A DNA stretch of 64,000 nucleotides from Micavibrio sp. UBA2705 (GTDB lineage: Bacteria; Pseudomonadota; Alphaproteobacteria; Micavibrionales; Micavibrionaceae), in contig DELD01000002.1 in NCBI GenBank assembly GCA_002354205.1, forward strand, positions 924 to 64,923, given 5' to 3'. How positions within the stretch are numbered: the stretch's first letter is position 1; every line of letters begins with the position of its first letter. The notes beneath the pieces were generated by a model. It made no database searches, had not been told where the DNA came from, and worked only from the letters and a program-made list of their open reading frames with translations. The position numbers were made by a program, and so were the translations under genes. Shown piece after piece: positions 45,263 through 55,931 of the stretch.

Positions 45263-46967
45263 TTACGCCACAATAGAGCGTATGCAGCCATCAAGTCCTT
45301 GCACATTATTATGAATTTTCTGCATATTTGCTGAAATATCATGAGTCACCGCGCTTTGCTCCTCTACCGCGGAGACAATGACGCTGATATATTCACCAAC
45401 CGCATTGGTTGCCTCAGCAATTTCATTACCGCTCGTCAGAACCTCACTCGCGACCGATTGAATCCGCGCAATTTCTTCGGATATTTGGTCAGTTGCTTTT
45501 GCGGTTTCATTGGCGAGTGATTTAACCTCCCCCGCCACGACAGCGAAGCCTTTGCCCGCATCGCCGGCGCGCGCCGCTTCAATTGTTGCGTTCAGAGCGA
45601 GCAAATTAACCTGCTCTGAAATATCACGGATCAACCCTGCTATACCCTCCATCGCGCGCGTGTTTTCATCAAGCCGCGCCATAAGCGCGCCCGCAGAAAC
45701 GTTTTTTTGGATAATTTCAGCTATCGCCGTTTGTGATTTCCCCATATTTTGGCTAATTTCCTGCACTGAAGCGAGCATTTGCTCCGTCGCGCCAGCAACG
45801 GCCTCAATATTCATTGATGTCTCTGCACTGCGCTCTCCTGCCTCACGGCGAGCCTTAACCTGAGCGGTAATATCTGTTGCATATTTGACAACGCGAAATG
45901 GCCGCCCGTTGACATCCATAATTGGATTATAACTCGCCTGTATCCATATCTCGCGCCCATCTTTACCGAAACGTTGATATTCTGATGCCATATATTCGCC
46001 GCGCTGCAACCGCTCCCAAAACGCGCTATATTCGCCCGTGCTGGCATATTGCGGGTCTACAAAAATGCGGTGATGCTGCCCCCTAATTTCATCTAAGCGA
46101 TAACCAACAGCCTTAAGAAAATTATCATTTGCATTGACAATCTGCCCGTCCATTTCAAATTCAATCACCGCTTGCGACTTACCAATCGCTTCAATCTGGC
46201 TCGAAAAATATGCATTGCTCATTTTTTGTTCGGTGACATCCGTCGCATATTTCACCACTTTGAAAGGCTGACCATTCGTATCAAGGATCGGGTTATAGCT
46301 TGCCTGTATCCATATTTCGCGCCCATCCTTACCAAAGCGCTGATATTCCGCCGCTGCATATTCGCCGCGGCGTAGCTTTGCCCAGAAGGATTGGTACTCT
46401 TCGCTGCGTGCATATTGTGGGTCAACAAAGATACTATGGTGCTGACCTTTAATATCACCCAGATCATAACCCAACTGCATTCAGAAAATTTGCATTAGCA
46501 TCAACAACCGTCCCGTCCATATTAAACTCAATCACTGCTTGTGATTTACCAATCGCGCTAATTTGCCCCTGATAATAAGTAGATTGCTTTTTTTGTGCGG
46601 TAATATCAGTCGCAAATTTAACGACCTTAACAACTTTGTGGTTCTGATCGAGGATTGGATTATAACTCGCCTGTATCCATACCTCTTTGCCGTTCTTACC
46701 AAAACGTTGATATTCCGCGCGGGCAAATTCACCGCTGCGCAGCTTTTCCCAAAAATGTGCATATTCTGATGATTTAGCGTGGGCTGGTGTGACAAAAAGG
46801 CTGTGATGCTGGCCTTTCACTTCCTCCAAATCATATTCCATAGTCGCTAAGAAGTTCGGGTTGGCGTGCAGGATATGCCCCTGCGTATCAAATTCAATTA
46901 TCGCCTGTGATGAACTTAAAGCATTAAGCACATGTGATGTTTTCTGTTTTTTTGCAAACCCGATCAT
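45263..46967 (-). pseudogene. Frameshifted soluble methyl-accepting chemotaxis protein with three PAS domains
   Basis: Two overlapping frames (46464-46967 and 45263-46480) together encode one receptor of about 568 residues. The first starts at ATG 46967 (GGGG upstream) and stops early after NFLNAVG; the second resumes [13 protein letters not shown]. One extra G in the triplet at 46470-46472 (minus-strand GTTGGGTTATG for expected GTTGGTTATG) explains it. Three PAS domains are very alike ([54 protein letters not shown], each with [14 protein letters not shown] and VVK.ATDIT). The C-terminus is a full signalling hairpin with [20 protein letters not shown]. No TM, so cytoplasmic. Either a real disruption or a base-call error. 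Confidence 0.8.
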
Positions 46968-47113
46968 GCGTATTTCCCCCTTCGCATTAGAATAGTATGA
47001 AACCAACTTTGGTTTACACTCAAAATAATACTATAGGTTGCAATTTATTAATAAGAATATAAACCCTAAATACAGGCGTGTGCAAAGGAAATAAATATAG
47101 AACAGAGCCTGAT

Positions 47114-47929
47114 TTAGGATGCGCGTTTATAAATATGGGCATCCGCAGGAAAGTCCCGCGCCCGTACTTCCCGCGCATAGGCAGCGGCAGCTTCGTCAAT
47201 ATTCTGCGCCAATTGCGCATATTGTTTAACGAATTTTGGCACATGATCTGTAAACAAGCCAAGCATATCATCGCTAACAAGGATTTGCCCCGCGCAAGCC
47301 GCAGATGCGCCAATGCCAATGGTCGGCACAGATACGCCATCAACGATGCGGCGTGCAACGCTTTCAATTGTTCCTTCAATGACAATCGCTATTACCCCCG
47401 TTTTTTCGATTAACTGCGCATCGGTAAGTAAAGACAGCCCCTCATCATCAGACTTACCTTTTATTTTATAGCCGCCTTCTTTTTCAACGCTTTGTGGTTT
47501 CAAACCAATATGCGCGAGCGTTGGGATAGATGCGTCCGCAAGCGCTTGATAAATGTCTAGCATCTCCGACCCGCCTTCAATCTTAATGGCATCACAGCCC
47601 GTTTCATCCATAACACGGCGTGCATTTTTGACAGCCAGATCTGCGTCTGTTTCATAGCTCCCATAGGGCATATCAACAACAACAAAAGCATGTTTTACCC
47701 CGCGCATCACTGCTTTACCGTGGTTAATCATCATCTCAAGGCTCACGCCCAAAGTGTTATCCATCCCATAAACGACCATACCGAGAGAATCGCCAACCAA
47801 AAGTAAATCACAATGCGGGTCAAGCGCCTTAGCAACAGGCGTTGTATAAGCCGTTAAGCACACTAAAGCTTCGCCCCTTTGCGGCGCGTGCATAATATAT
47901 TCTTTATCTAAGCGTGCGTTTTGTGCCAT
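47114..47929 (-). CDS. panB: 3-methyl-2-oxobutanoate hydroxymethyltransferase
   Basis: 271 residues from ATG 47927-47929, preceded by GGGGAGG; the frame extends 11 codons upstream without a better site. First committed step of pantothenate synthesis (adds a hydroxymethyl from methylene-THF to ketoisovalerate). Seen here: VCLTAYTTPVAKALDPHCDL, LLVGDSLGMVVYGMDNTLGV, MPYGSYETD, AIKIEGGSEM, HIGLKPQSVEKEGGYKIKGK, and VPTIGIGASAACAGQILVSD. All metal- and substrate-site motifs are present. panC is not in the window. Confidence 0.95.
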   Translation of the reverse strand: MAQNARLDKEYIMHAPQRGEALVCLTAYTTPVAKALDPHCDLLLVGDSLGMVVYGMDNTLGVSLEMMINHGKAVMRGVKHAFVVVDMPYGSYETDADLAVKNARRVMDETGCDAIKIEGGSEMLDIYQALADASIPTLAHIGLKPQSVEKEGGYKIKGKSDDEGLSLLTDAQLIEKTGVIAIVIEGTIESVARRIVDGVSVPTIGIGASAACAGQILVSDDMLGLFTDHVPKFVKQYAQLAQNIDEAAAAYAREVRARDFPADAHIYKRAS

Positions 47930-48046
47930 GTGATGACCTCCCCATAATGGTAATGCGTACATGTTCTATATAAAGGCGCATGGCATAATAAATCAAGCAT
48001 ACAGCCTATAAAAAGACCGATAAAAGCGTGCCACAAAAACGAGACG

Positions 48047-48733
48047 TCATCCATCTATGCCATTGCGCATCGCATAAAAACTCGCAAGGCGCGGTGCAAT
48101 GGGGGCGCATGATACGGGGCTACCATGCCAGCGCGCGCTAAGATCAGCATTTTCCATCACATCTGGATGATCTGTGCCCTTAATGAAACATAAATACGTC
48201 GGAGCCGCTTCGACCACATCACAAGGCGGCACACTGATTTCACCCGATTTAAATGCACTCTCCGCAATATCAGTGTAATCTTTCAAATATAAAAGCGTGC
48301 CATCTTGCCCGATCAACGTCGCAACCATATGCGTATCACACTGGTCAATATGCGGAATAGCTGTGCGCATGACGCTGCGGCGTGTAGGCACATAACGATG
48401 CACATCAATAAATGCGCCCTGCCCAACAACAGCATGAAATGCAGCGGCAAGCTGGTCTTCTTTTTCTTTAATGTCCAAAATCAAGTCCTGCTGCGCCGGT
48501 AAAAGCATTTTAAACGCAGCGCGCTCAGCCGGACGCAAGAGGTTCAAATGCGCCTTACATGCATCAATCTGGTCAGCATTGAGGTGCCGCGCCGCATAAT
48601 CAAATGCGTGCGCCAAAGGGGATGGTACTAAAACGGTATTGAGATTCGGGTTAGCATAGGCCTGCGCTGCGCCGTCAACATCTGACGCTACGCCGATACG
48701 GTAATCTATTGGTGAAACCAGATACGAGCCCAA
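48047..48733 (-). CDS. Possible DUF1826-like protein
   Basis: 228 residues; the only reasonable start is a TTG (48731-48733), with a GAAAG-like site upstream, so the true N-terminus is uncertain. No signal peptide. The pattern PHIDQCDTHMVATLIGQDGT and LLY, plus YLCFIKGTDHPDVMENADLS and ARWHGSP near the end, resembles the HxD...RLLxTYxGPGT and HRSPP blocks of DUF1826 proteins (unknown function, often near cobalamin/zinc uptake genes). The match is weak and made by eye. Confidence 0.45.
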   Translation of the reverse strand: MGSYLVSPIDYRIGVASDVDGAAQAYANPNLNTVLVPSPLAHAFDYAARHLNADQIDACKAHLNLLRPAERAAFKMLLPAQQDLILDIKEKEDQLAAAFHAVVGQGAFIDVHRYVPTRRSVMRTAIPHIDQCDTHMVATLIGQDGTLLYLKDYTDIAESAFKSGEISVPPCDVVEAAPTYLCFIKGTDHPDVMENADLSARWHGSPVSCAPIAPRLASFYAMRNGIDG

Positions 48734-48840
48734 GAATTTTCTTTCACTAAAAAATATATTTCAGCAACATAAATACAAGGGCCAGAATATGCAAATAAAT
48801 TATCTTGTGCGCCGCACAGCGCTTTATGCCAAGCCGTATA

Positions 48841-49938
48841 TTACACGCATTGCACCGAAATGCCCCACGCATCAAGCACGCGGTCATTTTGCGCAGGCAG
48901 CCCCAATGTTACACGAATGGCACGCGGAATTTGCGCTGACATGTCACGCAAGATAATCCCATGATCCGCCGCGAGCTTCATCATCTTGGCGGGATCTTTG
49001 ACTTGTACCAACAAGAAATTCGTTGCCGATGGCCAGACACGCTCAACGTCCATACTCGCATTAAGCGCCATGCTCATCCGCTCGCGCTCTTCAATAATAA
49101 TCGCGCGAATATTTTTAAGCTGATGTTGGTTTTCTGGCATTAAGGCGCGCTGCACGGCATCCATTGCTGGGCGGGTCATTGGGTATGGCGGCAAGACTTT
49201 GCGTAGCATTGCAATTACAGGCTTCGCGCCAATCGCGCAGCCAAGCCGCGCCCCTGCCATTGCCCGCGCTTTTGATAAGGTGCGCAGCAAAATAAGCTGC
49301 GGGTTAAACGGCAAAAGCTGCATTAATTTTTGCGTATCGCAATATTCAATATAGGCTTCATCAACAACGACAATCGCATTGCTTTTCTGGATCACATCGA
49401 CCAGTGCTTTCTGGTCAATTTGCGCTCCTGTAGGGTTATTCGGCGAACAAAGGAAGACAACTTTCACCGTGTTGTTCGGCCCTTTCACATGGCGCAAAAC
49501 TTCATCCGTCTTGAGCGAAAAATCATAAGGGTCAAGCGGCACTGAAATGACCCGCGCCCCATGTATCGCCGCATATTGCGCATACATGCCAAAAGTCGGC
49601 GGCGTATGCAATATCGATTCATCACTTGCTGGCTGACAAAAGGTACGGATAATCACATCAATCGCTTCATCTGAACCGCGTGACATCATAATATTATCAG
49701 GCTCAACGCCATAAATTTTCGCCAAACGCTCCAACACCACAGGGGGCTGCTGCGAGTCATAACGGTTCAAATGCACGCTACCCTGAAACGGTTCAACGGG
49801 CGATTCATTTGCATCAAGATATAGCGTTTCAACGCCGCTTTGACCTGCCCCATCACTAGCCAATGAACGCGCAGAGCTATAGGCCTTTAGAGCGCGTATA
49901 TCAGGGCGCACCAATGCTAAAACATCATCAATATCCAT
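48841..49938 (-). CDS. hisC: HisC-type pyridoxal-phosphate aminotransferase
   Basis: 365 residues from ATG 49936-49938 (AAGGA about 7 nt upstream; an ATG three codons earlier has no spacing for it). Fold type I aminotransferase of the histidinol-phosphate class: LDANESPVEPFQGSVHLNRY near the start, MMSRGSDEAIDVIIRTFCQP, VKVVFLCSPNNPTGAQIDQK, VVDEAYIEYCD, and the PLP-binding Lys in LLRTLSKARAMAGARLG. It may serve histidine or aromatic amino acid synthesis; no other his gene is adjacent, so the exact substrate is open. Confidence 0.88.
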   Translation of the reverse strand: MDIDDVLALVRPDIRALKAYSSARSLASDGAGQSGVETLYLDANESPVEPFQGSVHLNRYDSQQPPVVLERLAKIYGVEPDNIMMSRGSDEAIDVIIRTFCQPASDESILHTPPTFGMYAQYAAIHGARVISVPLDPYDFSLKTDEVLRHVKGPNNTVKVVFLCSPNNPTGAQIDQKALVDVIQKSNAIVVVDEAYIEYCDTQKLMQLLPFNPQLILLRTLSKARAMAGARLGCAIGAKPVIAMLRKVLPPYPMTRPAMDAVQRALMPENQHQLKNIRAIIIEERERMSMALNASMDVERVWPSATNFLLVQVKDPAKMMKLAADHGIILRDMSAQIPRAIRVTLGLPAQNDRVLDAWGISVQCV

Positions 49939-50030
49939 CAAAATCATCCTTAGTTAAATAAATGGCGAAGGCCGCTAGTGGTAAAAAATATACCACAATT
50001 CAGTAGAATGAAAAACAAAACCCGCAATAA

Positions 50031-50062
50031 TAAAGCCCGCATAATTGCTTATACAGGCTTTA
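50031..50062 (-). terminator. Probable terminator after fadE
   Basis: 7-bp arms TAAAGCC (50031-50037) and GGCTTTA (50056-50062) with an 18-nt loop; the minus-strand sequence beyond is TTATT-rich. Confidence 0.5.
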
Positions 50063-50090
50063 GAATTAAATATGTATGATTATGCGCTAA

Positions 50091-52328
50091 TTAACGCATA
50101 ATCGGCGCGCCATTATAATCATCAAAGCTAAACTCATTAACGTTCACCACACGCATACGCGCTTCGTAAACCGCTAGCAAGGACTTTGCTTCATCATCGC
50201 TAAGTTCGCCGAGCGTTACCGCATTGGCCACACGATCCGCGAATTGTTCATTGGGTTTAAGGCCAGATTGCTTATCTGCTTTGTGCAGTTTTTCTTCTAA
50301 GCCTTGCGCTGCAATTGAGCCCTCAAATGCAAATTTCAAGTCTGCAACTGGGCCACCTGCTTCCTTGGCAAAATACATTTCTTCGGTAAGACGCGAAAGC
50401 GCTTCGCCATTTTGGCTTAGTGACTTTGTAATTTCGTCTTCCAAGCGCCCTGATGGTTTTTTATGGCGGTGACCAAATGTACCAGAAAGGATTTTCAGCG
50501 GAATGCGCAAGAAAGACGATAATGGATATGTATCTTTTTGCAGCACATCATGCAAAGCTTCATTTGCTTTATTCAAGCTGTCTTCAATCGCATAACGCAC
50601 CATTGGCAGCTCAGCCTTATTCGCGCCGCGCTGTTCATATTGGCGAATAACCGCAGATGCAATGTAAAGATGCGATAATGTATCGCCAAATTTTGCAGAT
50701 ACACGTTCCGCAAATTTTAACTTCGCACCAAGAATTGATGATGTTGGGTTCGCAACCGCATTAAATGATGCACTCACCTGATCAATACGGTGTGCATATT
50801 CACGCATTTCTTTGCTTAAATTTGACTTTGGTGATGTCAAACGCTTCAAGCCAAGATTGACAAATACGCTGCGCCCAAGGCTAACAAATTGTGATGCAAC
50901 AAGCTTCGCCGCAATCCATGTCGCTTTAAGCGTTTTTTCTTCCTGCACGGCTTGCTGCATAGGCTGGAAGTATGGATGTAGACGATAGCTGCCTTGACCA
51001 AAAATCAACATATTACGTGTCAGTACATTTGCGCCCTCAACCGTAATCGCAATCGGAATACCAATATACGCGGATTGTGTGTAGTTATTCGGGCCAGAGA
51101 TAATCGCTTTACCCGCCTGAATATCCATACCATTGGTAACGGTTTGACGCCCCATTTCTGTCGCATGATATTTCGCAATCGCCGATGGAATAGCCGGCTT
51201 TTCACCGCTGTCAACCAATTCAAGCGTTGTGTCTTTCAGTGCGCGCGTTGCATAAGTCATGCCCGCTTGCTGTGCAATCTTCTCTGATACGCCTTGGAAG
51301 TTTTTAATCGGCGTACCAAATTGCTGACGCACTGTTGAATAAGCTGTCGTTGTGTAGGTTTGGTACTGCCCCGCAGCAGAGCCAAGTGACGGCAGCGAGT
51401 TCGCACGGCCTTCAGATAAACACTCAACCAGCATCCGCCAACCCTTACCAGCATTTTCAGGGCCGCCAACGATAGAATCAAGCGGAACAAAGACATCCTT
51501 ACCGCGCGTTGTACCGTTCATAAACGCCATATTCATTGGACGGTGGCGGTTACCAATTTCCACGCCTTCAGTCGAGGTTGGAATAAGTGAAACCGTAATC
51601 CCTGGCTTTTCGCCCTGACCAAGCAGATTTTCAGGATCCTCAAGATGGTAAGCAAGTCCAAGCACACTCGCCACAGGTGCAAGCGTGATATAACGTTTAT
51701 CCCATGAGAGGCTGACGCCAATCTCGCCTGTTTTTGGATCTTTTTTCACAATACCCTTGGCTTGGATATTACCCGCATCAGAACCTGCATTTGGCTCAGT
51801 CAGCGCAAAACATGGCACATCTTTACCAACGGCAAGTGAAGCCAAATAGCGGTCTTTTTGTTCCTGCGTACCATAATGTGAAAGTAATTCACCGGGGCCT
51901 AATGAATTTGGCACCATCACGGTCACAGCCGCTGTCCAGTTACGTGTCGCAATTTTCGATACCACAGCTGAACGTGCGCGCGCAGAAAAACCGCGGCCGC
52001 CATATTCAGGTGAAATCAGCATTCCTAAGAAGCCTTTTTCTTTAATATATGTCCATACTTCCTCGGGCAAATCGCCGGCTTGCTCAATCTCATAATCATT
52101 GAGCATCTCGCAAAGTTCTTCGGTTTCATTTTCAATGAAAGAGCGCTCTTCTGCTGTAAATTCTTCGGGCTTATAGCCATTAATAATCGCATCCCAATTC
52201 GGCGCACCATTATAAAGTGACCCTTCAATGTCACTTGTTGTTCCCGCATCCAGAGCCTCTTGCTCCGTCTTTGATACAGGCGGCATTAAACTTTTAAGTT
52301 TTTTTAGATACAAGCTACGAATGGACAT
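50091..52328 (-). CDS. fadE: Acyl-CoA dehydrogenase, FadE type
   Basis: 745 residues, close to E. coli FadE (814) and larger than ordinary acyl-CoA dehydrogenases (~380). First step of fatty-acid beta-oxidation, with FAD. Seen here: LPEEVWTYIKEKGFLGMLIS, PEYGGRGFSARARS, CFALTEPNAGSDAGNIQAKG (FAD/substrate-binding region), MTYATRALKDTTLELVDSGE, and a long C-terminal FadE-specific extension (DUF1974-like, about 460-740). No TM is evident. Strong family match; the electron acceptor is not in the window. Confidence 0.9.
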   Translation of the reverse strand: MSIRSLYLKKLKSLMPPVSKTEQEALDAGTTSDIEGSLYNGAPNWDAIINGYKPEEFTAEERSFIENETEELCEMLNDYEIEQAGDLPEEVWTYIKEKGFLGMLISPEYGGRGFSARARSAVVSKIATRNWTAAVTVMVPNSLGPGELLSHYGTQEQKDRYLASLAVGKDVPCFALTEPNAGSDAGNIQAKGIVKKDPKTGEIGVSLSWDKRYITLAPVASVLGLAYHLEDPENLLGQGEKPGITVSLIPTSTEGVEIGNRHRPMNMAFMNGTTRGKDVFVPLDSIVGGPENAGKGWRMLVECLSEGRANSLPSLGSAAGQYQTYTTTAYSTVRQQFGTPIKNFQGVSEKIAQQAGMTYATRALKDTTLELVDSGEKPAIPSAIAKYHATEMGRQTVTNGMDIQAGKAIISGPNNYTQSAYIGIPIAITVEGANVLTRNMLIFGQGSYRLHPYFQPMQQAVQEEKTLKATWIAAKLVASQFVSLGRSVFVNLGLKRLTSPKSNLSKEMREYAHRIDQVSASFNAVANPTSSILGAKLKFAERVSAKFGDTLSHLYIASAVIRQYEQRGANKAELPMVRYAIEDSLNKANEALHDVLQKDTYPLSSFLRIPLKILSGTFGHRHKKPSGRLEDEITKSLSQNGEALSRLTEEMYFAKEAGGPVADLKFAFEGSIAAQGLEEKLHKADKQSGLKPNEQFADRVANAVTLGELSDDEAKSLLAVYEARMRVVNVNEFSFDDYNGAPIMR

Positions 52329-52663
52329 ATTATGACTCCCACTTATGATTTTATTATATTTAACCGTGCTTTGTTTTTACATTTATACGCATAAGGAAAC
52401 AGGCACGGCATCTAATTATGTATATTTTTATTATTATATGACAAGACTTTGGCATTTATTTTCTGCGCGGTCAATATACAAGGCGGGCAGGCAACATAAT
52501 TTTAGACAGTTTTTTTAACTTAAGGTTTTCATAAGGCGCGCGGCTAACCAAAGCACAATTTAAAGTTTTAACAATGCCGCGCGAGTTGTGCTTGACATAT
52601 ATCGCCATCTGTACTTAATTATAGCTTCAAAATAATAAAAAAAGATTACAATAGGGAAATATC
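52329..52663 (+). promoter_or_regulatory. Divergent region between fadE and the ftsH-like gene
   Basis: 335 bp without a gene. On the plus strand TTGACA (52592-52597) and TAATTA (52616-52621, 18-nt spacing) form a candidate promoter about 43 bp upstream of ATG 52664. The fadE promoter on the minus strand was not identified. Confidence 0.45.
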
Positions 52664-54949
52664 ATGACGGATAAGCAAACGCCAGAGCGCCAAGATTCTG
52701 ACAAAAATCAGCCACAGAAAAAGAAAACAGAACAGAAAAAGCCTGGTTTTTTCAGACGTAACATGTGGAATTTTGCTCTTATCGCTGCCGCGGGCTATGC
52801 TTATACAAGCTTTAATAACGCCGCCGAAAATGACCCTATCGCTTATGATTTAATGACGGGTTCAGAATTTATCCAAACCGTTAATCACGACGATGTCAAA
52901 GCCGCACAGATCGAGTTAATCGATGGACAATATGTTGTCACCGGCACATTAAAGGTCAATACATATGAAAAGCCTGATCCTGATGCAGCCGGTAAAGAGC
53001 TTTCAGAAAAAGAACTGAGCACTGGGCCAAAATACAAAGCCGTTATGGGCCCTTCAGACCCTACAGCAATGTTAGAAAGCCGCGGCGTTCCCGTATCAAA
53101 TGTCGATCACGACCCATATAAACGCCCTAACCCAGAAATCATCACGATTGACGACCTTGAAATGCTTATCGACCAAGGTAAAGTCGGCGGCATAAGCTAC
53201 ACAAATGCAGGCGCAGGCAACGGCACAATATTTGAAGGAACCTACAAACCTGTCGCGGGTGATAATGATTATGAAGTGCGTTTCAGCACAGCAGAGCACG
53301 GCTATAACACAGAAAACGTCCTACAAAAAATTAAAGACAATAATATTAAACGCAGCTACGTCACACAAGAAGCGCCAGGCTGGCTGTCTTCTATGCTGCC
53401 ATGGCTGCTTTTCCCTGCGGTATTTATCGGCTTTATGCTGTGGCAAGGCCGCGGCGCAGGCCAAGGCAAGCCCGCACACCAGCGCATTGACCCAGAAGAT
53501 ATCACAGAAGGATTTGATGACGTTCAGGGCATTGACGACCAAAAAAGACAGCTTAAGCAAATGGTACGCTACCTTCAAAATCCAGAAGAAATCGCACAAA
53601 TGGGCGCGAAGCCACCTAAAGGCGCACTGCTTTCTGGCCCACCAGGAACAGGTAAAACCATGCTCGCAAAAGCCGTTGCCAAAGAAGCCGGCGTACCGTT
53701 CTTTTCCATTAACGGTTCTGACTTTGTTGAAATGTATGTCGGTGTCGGCGCGCGGCGCGCCCGCGCATTATTTGAAGACGCGAAGAAAAACGCACCCTGC
53801 ATCATCTTTATTGATGAAATTGACGCGGTGGGCGGAAATCGTGGCGGCAATATGAGCAATGGTCACAGCGAACAACAACAAACTTTGACGCAGATCCTCA
53901 CTGCAATGGATGGCTTTGAAGCACAAAGCGGCGTTATTGTGATGGCGGCAACTAACCGCCCAGAGAGCCTCGACCCTGCGCTTGTCCGCGCTGGTCGCCT
54001 TGATCGTAAAATTGAAGTCAACGTCCCTGACCTTGTTGGACGCGTCCAGATTCTTACAAAATATATGAGCAATAAGAAATGCGCGAAAGACATCGATATT
54101 GAAACGATTGCCAAGACGACACCCGGCTTCCCAGGGGCGGAACTTGTCAATCTTGTCAATGAAGCATTGCTTTTAGCGCAGGAAGGTGGCCGCCAAGAAG
54201 CTGACATGATGGATTTTGTTACTGCGCGCGATAATATCGTCTTTGGCGCAGCGAAAAACCTGACAATAACTGAAAAAGAACAACGCCTAACCTGTGACCA
54301 TGAAGCAGGCCACGCCATTGTCATGAAATACACAGAAGGTAGTGATCAAATTTTAAAAGCGACAGCAACGCCGCGTGCAAAATCATTAGGTATGGTTGAA
54401 ACTTTCTCAGAAGGTGATCGCGTATCATATAATAAAAAGCAGCTCCTTGCATATATGGACGCCGCTATGGGGGGGCGCATTGCAGAAGAAATCTGGCATG
54501 GCGAAGATTACGTCACGACAGGTGCTTCACAAGACATCAAACAAGCGACAGCAATCGCGCGTCAGATGATCCTCGATTGGGGTTTTTCAGACTTTGGTAT
54601 GCAAAGCTTTACCGAAGAACAGCGTGCAACATTTTTGAGCAAAGGCTCATCATCGCTGAGCGACATGTCAAACGAGCAAAAAGCTAAACTAGATGAGCAA
54701 ATTAATACGCTTCTTAAGGAATCATACGAGCGTGCGCGCAACCTTATCACCCTGCGCAAAGATGAATTAGAACTTGTCTCAAACGCCTTGTTTGAGTATG
54801 AAACCGTTTCAGGCGCAGAAATTGACACCATCTGCGCTGGCGGAAAAATCACCCGCCGCCCAACGCAAGCGATTAACGACAACAAGAAGCCAAACCCGCC
54901 AAGCAGCACTCAAGGCGGCGTACAAGGCCCTGAAATGCGCATGGGTTAA
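52664..54949 (+). CDS. FtsH-like membrane ATP-dependent zinc metalloprotease with enlarged periplasmic region
   Basis: 761 residues (usual FtsH ~640). Domains: Lys-rich N-terminus, first TM about 33-50, an unusually long periplasmic part (about 51-240 against the usual ~75), second TM about 241-262 ([19 protein letters not shown]). Then AAA+ ATPase with Walker A GPPGTGKT (near 325), [11 protein letters not shown]alker B, pore FVEMYVG (usually FVEMFVG), second-region [11 protein letters not shown] (usually RPGRFDR), and protease HEAGH (His546) with the third zinc Asp in [20 protein letters not shown]. All catalytic residues are present; the changes suggest a specialised paralog beside a canonical FtsH elsewhere in the genome. 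It degrades membrane and short-lived cytoplasmic proteins. Confidence 0.9.
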   Translation: MTDKQTPERQDSDKNQPQKKKTEQKKPGFFRRNMWNFALIAAAGYAYTSFNNAAENDPIAYDLMTGSEFIQTVNHDDVKAAQIELIDGQYVVTGTLKVNTYEKPDPDAAGKELSEKELSTGPKYKAVMGPSDPTAMLESRGVPVSNVDHDPYKRPNPEIITIDDLEMLIDQGKVGGISYTNAGAGNGTIFEGTYKPVAGDNDYEVRFSTAEHGYNTENVLQKIKDNNIKRSYVTQEAPGWLSSMLPWLLFPAVFIGFMLWQGRGAGQGKPAHQRIDPEDITEGFDDVQGIDDQKRQLKQMVRYLQNPEEIAQMGAKPPKGALLSGPPGTGKTMLAKAVAKEAGVPFFSINGSDFVEMYVGVGARRARALFEDAKKNAPCIIFIDEIDAVGGNRGGNMSNGHSEQQQTLTQILTAMDGFEAQSGVIVMAATNRPESLDPALVRAGRLDRKIEVNVPDLVGRVQILTKYMSNKKCAKDIDIETIAKTTPGFPGAELVNLVNEALLLAQEGGRQEADMMDFVTARDNIVFGAAKNLTITEKEQRLTCDHEAGHAIVMKYTEGSDQILKATATPRAKSLGMVETFSEGDRVSYNKKQLLAYMDAAMGGRIAEEIWHGEDYVTTGASQDIKQATAIARQMILDWGFSDFGMQSFTEEQRATFLSKGSSSLSDMSNEQKAKLDEQINTLLKESYERARNLITLRKDELELVSNALFEYETVSGAEIDTICAGGKITRRPTQAINDNKKPNPPSSTQGGVQGPEMRMG

Positions 54950-54979
54950 ACCGTATACACATCAACAGTAAGACAAACA

Positions 54980-55007
54980 AAAACGGCGCTCCATTGGGCG
55001 CCGTTTT
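54980..55007. terminator. Bidirectional terminator after the ftsH-like gene
   Basis: 10-bp perfect stem AAAACGGCGC / GCGCCGTTTT with an 8-nt loop and T-run (TTTTTATTAT), between convergent genes. Confidence 0.88.
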
Positions 55008-55029
55008 TATTATACTCAAGCCGCAATAT

Positions 55030-55665
55030 TCAAGGCATTTTTTCAACAACGGGCGCTTTGCCTGTTGCAATAAGCGCGAGGCGCAATTTTTTACGCCGCC
55101 AGAAAATAAATGCCATAAAGCCCCATTCCGTAACCATTAAGAAAAACGGGTAAAACAGCACCGATAATGAAAAACTTGGCACGCAAAGCAGAATAAAGAA
55201 ATAACGCAGCCCCGCCCAAAAATACGACACGGGCGGTTCACTGCTGGGGTCAACATAGGTTTTGCGGATCGTCGGGTAAAAGGTCAGCATATCAATCACA
55301 ATAATCAACAACAGCGTAATCACAGGGTCTTTTGTCGCAAGCCACACAGGAATAAGCGCCAAAGCCGATAAAAAGGCCCCCCAATCAGAGCGCGTTATAT
55401 GCTTTTCGCCATAGAACAGCGCCAAAACAGCGATAATCCAGCACGTGATCCCGACAAACAGCAACATATAGGACGACAAATCGCCACCAAGTTGAAACTG
55501 CGCATAAGCGCCAATGCTAATAATTAGCCCCCAGTTAAACCAGCTAAAGAAATGCGGGCGTGTCTGGCGTTTAAATATGCTGTGAAAATAAAGCCCGTAG
55601 CGAATAACCGAAACAATAACCGCCAGCACAGCAAATACAGCCGCACGTTCAAATAAAAAATCCAT
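55030..55665 (-). CDS. Polytopic membrane protein, unknown
   Basis: 211 residues with about six to seven TM segments (for example 10-28, 42-60, 64-85, 93-112, 116-134, 150-180). RYGLYFHSIFKRQTRPHFFS followed by WFNWGL and, in the second half, FYPTIRKTYVDPSSEPPVSY followed by FWAGLRY form two similar loops with a Pro-rich turn, reminiscent of PQ-loop transporters, but the canonical PQ pair is not seen. It may be a small transporter; no substrate can be proposed. The 266 bp upstream hold no supported gene. Confidence 0.6.
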   Translation of the reverse strand: MDFLFERAAVFAVLAVIVSVIRYGLYFHSIFKRQTRPHFFSWFNWGLIISIGAYAQFQLGGDLSSYMLLFVGITCWIIAVLALFYGEKHITRSDWGAFLSALALIPVWLATKDPVITLLLIIVIDMLTFYPTIRKTYVDPSSEPPVSYFWAGLRYFFILLCVPSFSLSVLFYPFFLMVTEWGFMAFIFWRRKKLRLALIATGKAPVVEKMP

Positions 55666-55931
55666 AACAGATACCTGCTTTCAGCGCATATGATTATGCG
55701 CCAATAAACTATTAATCACATTTCGCGCGCGTGGGCAATAATCCATCTTGTCCACGGCGATATAAGAAAAATATACACTTCCCTTGATACTGCCGCGCGT
55801 ATTTACTAGGCTTGTCATACGAAATATTCGCCCTTAAGCGCCTGAGCGGCCGAAATGCCCTCACCGTCATGATAATAATAACAACAATAGTGGCTAACGC
55901 GCATCACATCATTAAACAGTTTGGTCTATAA

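Noticed and set aside
53205..53855. 216-residue plus-strand frame within the ftsH-like gene
   Set aside because: Out-of-frame shadow of the ftsH-like gene, whose coding frame is proven by conserved AAA+ motifs.
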